A DNA stretch of 8,916 nucleotides from Hydrogenophaga sp. Lineage in GTDB: Bacteria; Pseudomonadota; Gammaproteobacteria; Burkholderiales; Burkholderiaceae_C. Positions 6,970 to 8,916 of the stretch are shown piece after piece. Under the pieces are notes generated by a model that was given only the letters and a program-made list of their open reading frames with translations, did no database searches and was not told the origin of the DNA. How positions within the stretch are numbered: position 1 is the stretch's first letter; each line of letters starts with the position of its first letter. Position numbers and translations under genes: made by a program. Location: the NCBI GenBank assembly GCA_030684755.1, contig JAUXXN010000265.1:1-8916 (forward strand). Direction: 5' to 3'.

Positions 6970-7470
6970 TCAGCGAGGCTTGACCACCAGCAACACCGCG
7001 GCGCGCGCTTCAATAGACAGGCCCTGTCCCACCGGCCCCAATTTTTCAGCGGTTTTGGCCTTCACGTTCACCTGCCCCCGCGCCACACCCAGCGCACACG
7101 CCAGACTCTCGCACATAGCACCGATGTGCGGCGCCAGCTTGGGGGCTTGAGCGATCACGGTGGTGTCTACATTGCCAATCTCAAACCCGGCGTCACGCAC
7201 TCGGCGGGCCGCCTCTGCCAGCAACACTGAAGAATCTGAGCCCTTGAAGCGATCGTCAGTATCAGGAAAATGGCGACCAATATCGCCCAGCCCGGCGGCG
7301 CCCAGCAAGGCGTCTGTTACCGCGTGCAGCAGCACGTCGGCATCGGAATGGCCAAGCAATCCCAGGCTGTGCGGTATGTGAACGCCACCGATGATGAGCG
7401 GCCGTCCGGGGACCAGGGCGTGCACATCCCAGCCCTCACCGATGCGAAAAGGAAAAACAGAAGCATTCAT
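6970..7470 (-). CDS. ispF: 2-C-methyl-D-erythritol 2,4-cyclodiphosphate synthase
   Basis: IspF, the fifth MEP-pathway enzyme, cyclises CDP-ME 2-phosphate to MEcPP with release of CMP; it is a cytoplasmic trimer with zinc sites. The 166 residues cover a full-length enzyme. Zinc ligands are Asp15 and His17 (GWDVH) and His49 ([19 protein letters not shown]); the loop [11 protein letters not shown] at 62-72 and KAKTAEKLG at 137-145 (with Thr140 and Glu142) complete the active site. The conserved C-terminal loop is unusual: where E. coli has GRGEG, this protein reads GQGLS at 148-152, so the Arg and Glu of the trimer-axis cavity are replaced by Gln149 and Leu151. The start ATG overlaps the ispD stop as ATGA, implying coupled translation. 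Confidence 0.96.
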   Translation of the reverse strand: MNASVFPFRIGEGWDVHALVPGRPLIIGGVHIPHSLGLLGHSDADVLLHAVTDALLGAAGLGDIGRHFPDTDDRFKGSDSSVLLAEAARRVRDAGFEIGNVDTTVIAQAPKLAPHIGAMCESLACALGVARGQVNVKAKTAEKLGPVGQGLSIEARAAVLLVVKPR

Positions 7471-8201
7471 GAGCGGCTTTTCAAAATGGCCTCAGCCAGG
7501 GCAAAGTCTTCGGGGTAGGTGACTTTGAAATTTTGGGCGCTGCCCCGCACCAGTCGAGGCCGAAGTCCGGATATTTCCATGGCGCTGGCTTCATCGGTTA
7601 CCCCAGCAAAATCTTGCGCTTGCGTGGCTTTCAGCGCCGCATAAAGAGCGCCCACACGGAACATTTGTGGGGTTTGGGCCAGCCATTTGTCCGACCGGTC
7701 TACCGTAGCGGAAACCCGGCCATGGGTTTCCGCCTTGAGCGTGTCGGGCAATTGCAGCGCCAGAAGACCACCCACGGGGTCGTGCCAACAAGCGTCCATC
7801 AAGGCGTTGACTTGCGCCGACGTGACCAAGCACCGCGCTGCATCGTGAACCAGCACCCAGTCGGTAGGGGCAACACCTTGCGCCAGCAACGTCTGCAAGC
7901 CGTTGAACACGCTCTGCGCCCGAGAATTGCCGCCGCAAGGGGCCAGATGCACACGCATCTCAGCAAGACGCCCGTCATGAATTAAATAATCATCACCCGG
8001 AGCCCCCACAAACCAACAGCTGGCGATGCGCTCCACAGCGGCAAATGCAGCCAGCGTGTGCAACACAAGCGGCTGGCCGTCTAGCGGCTGGTATTGCTTG
8101 GGCGTGGCGGTGCCCGCGCGCGACCCGGTGCCTGCGCAGGGCAGCAAAGCATGGCAGCGGGGCTGGGGGGTTTGAGGGGATTGGGCGGTGGCGTGAGGCA
8201 T
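7467..8201 (-). CDS. ispD: 2-C-methyl-D-erythritol 4-phosphate cytidylyltransferase
   Basis: IspD joins CTP and MEP to give CDP-ME and pyrophosphate, the third MEP-pathway step. The 244-residue protein shows the family motifs in order: the nucleotide loop [19 protein letters not shown] at 19-37, with Arg28 and Lys35 matching E. coli Arg20 and Lys27; VHDAAR at 118-123, with Asp120; WLAQTPQMF at 173-181; TDEASAME at 202-209; and the C-terminal [17 protein letters not shown]. Small departures are Cys22 where the motif usually has Ala, and Cys124 where Pro is usual after HDAAR. Residues 1-15 are a poorly conserved Pro/Gln-rich lead. The ATG at 8201 is the first in frame but has no clear ribosome site. 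It is first of a two-gene ispD-ispF unit and is divergent from mfd. Confidence 0.95.
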   Translation of the reverse strand: MPHATAQSPQTPQPRCHALLPCAGTGSRAGTATPKQYQPLDGQPLVLHTLAAFAAVERIASCWFVGAPGDDYLIHDGRLAEMRVHLAPCGGNSRAQSVFNGLQTLLAQGVAPTDWVLVHDAARCLVTSAQVNALMDACWHDPVGGLLALQLPDTLKAETHGRVSATVDRSDKWLAQTPQMFRVGALYAALKATQAQDFAGVTDEASAMEISGLRPRLVRGSAQNFKVTYPEDFALAEAILKSRS

Positions 8202-8233
8202 GGCTGTGCTTGCATTCTAAAATCAATGGTCTG

Positions 8234-8259
8234 ACCCCCCGCCGTTGCCGGCCGGGGGT
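8234..8259 (+). promoter_or_regulatory. Hairpin covering the mfd ribosome binding site
   Basis: ACCCCCCGCCG at 8234-8244 can pair with CGGCCGGGGGT at 8249-8259 around a TTGC loop, giving ten pairs and one C-C mismatch. The only Shine-Dalgarno-like stretch before mfd, GGGGG at 8254-8258, lies inside the right arm, 8 nt from the ATG. The stem is read directly from the sequence; any role in translation or as a protein site is inferred. No T-run follows, so it is not a standard terminator. Confidence 0.6.
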
Positions 8260-8266
8260 ATTTGTC

Positions 8267-8916
8267 ATGTCTGGCACCGCCACCGAGCACCTTATGGATC
8301 TGCCCAAACTCAACCCCGGTAAGCGATTTAACCTGCCACGCCCATGCGGCTCAGCCGACGCCCTGCTGCTGGCAAAGATTGCCAGCCGCGACAAAGCCGC
8401 TGGACGGCTCACCGCCATCGTCACCGCCGACGCCACCGACGCCCAGCGCTTGATGGAAGAAATGGCGTTTTTCGCGCCCAAGCTGCGCTGCGCCCTGTTT
8501 CCCGACTGGGAAACCCTGCCCTACGACAGCTTCTCTCCTCATCAAGACCTGATTTCCGAACGCCTGGCTACGCTATGGCGCATTCAGCAACACGACAAAG
8601 ACACCGGCGCCGACGTGGTGTTGGTGCCCGCCACCACCGCGCTGTACCGGCTGGCCCCGCCGTCATTTCTGGCTGGCTACACCTTCCAGTTCAAGGTCAA
8701 GCAAAAGCTGGATGAAGCCAAACTGAAAGGCCAGCTCACGCTGGCTGGCTACCAACACGTCACCCAAGTGGTGAGCCCGGGCGAATACGCGGTGCGTGGC
8801 GGGCTGATCGACCTGTTCCCCATGGGCTCGCTGGTGCCCTACCGGGTCGATTTGTTTGACGACGAGATCGACAGCATCCGCACCTTTGACCCCGACAGCC
8901 AGCGCAGCCTGTACCC
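8267..8916 (+). CDS. mfd: Mfd, transcription-repair coupling factor, N-terminal part only
   Basis: Mfd removes RNA polymerase stalled at DNA damage and recruits UvrA for nucleotide excision repair. The window holds 216 complete codons of a protein usually near 1150 residues; the polymerase-interaction and helicase domains lie beyond the right edge. The visible part is the UvrB-like N-terminal module, with FPDWETLPYDSFSPHQDLIS at about 78-97 (followed by ERLATL), VVLVPATTALYRL at 117-129, and GEYAVRGGLIDLFPMGS at 172-188 followed by YRVDLFDDEIDSIRTFD. These fit Mfd; UvrB shares the fold but differs in these stretches. The ATG at 8267 has GGGGG 8 nt upstream; a second in-frame ATG at 8294 is possible. 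The gene is divergent from ispD across a 65-bp gap. Confidence 0.93.
   Translation, partial: MSGTATEHLMDLPKLNPGKRFNLPRPCGSADALLLAKIASRDKAAGRLTAIVTADATDAQRLMEEMAFFAPKLRCALFPDWETLPYDSFSPHQDLISERLATLWRIQQHDKDTGADVVLVPATTALYRLAPPSFLAGYTFQFKVKQKLDEAKLKGQLTLAGYQHVTQVVSPGEYAVRGGLIDLFPMGSLVPYRVDLFDDEIDSIRTFDPDSQRSLY

Noticed and set aside
1..8916. Possible mobile element, CRISPR array, tRNA or defence system
   Set aside because: No transposase, integrase, spaced direct repeats, cloverleaf or known defence gene was found; gene content and density are those of a core chromosome region.

Overview
The window reads as ordinary chromosomal housekeeping DNA from a betaproteobacterium. The best fit is the Burkholderiales, probably Comamonadaceae; this is inferred from protein character and a moderately high G+C content, not from a search. 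No IS element, prophage, CRISPR array, tRNA or rRNA is visible, and coding density is very high. Nine genes and one unnamed small gene are supported. relA at the left edge and mfd at the right edge are cut by the window.

Layout from left to right. At 1-2644 on the minus strand an alpha/beta hydrolase gene lies 21 nt upstream of relA. The RelA is a synthetase-only type: it has the EXDD signature and lacks the HD dyad. Starting 78 nt away in the opposite direction is a 3-hydroxybutyrate dehydrogenase gene (bdhA, 2723-3493), which ends at a clear hairpin plus T-tract. That terminator can also serve the convergent minus-strand pair: a small exported protein of unknown function (4309-4599) followed by a SIMPL/DUF541 periplasmic protein (3571-4299). 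Divergent from this pair is an OmpR/EnvZ-type two-component system (4767-5498 and 5553-6956). ispF and ispD (minus strand, overlapping by ATGA) converge on envZ. Divergent from ispD, mfd starts at 8267 and runs off the right edge.

How the genes work together. RelA makes (p)ppGpp under starvation, and BdhA oxidises 3-hydroxybutyrate from polyhydroxybutyrate breakdown, so both touch carbon and nutrient stress. OmpR/EnvZ senses envelope or osmotic state; the divergent exported-protein pair shares its 167-bp control region and is a plausible target. IspD and IspF are the third and fifth enzymes of the MEP isoprenoid pathway. Mfd couples transcription to repair.

I do not see a clear new biological system. 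The points most worth a second look are the small secreted protein plus SIMPL pair beside ompR/envZ, a hairpin that would mask the mfd ribosome binding site, paired TGTAACA motifs in the ompR control region, a 15-codon ATGA-coupled mini-ORF between ompR and envZ, and replaced residues in the conserved C-terminal loop of IspF.
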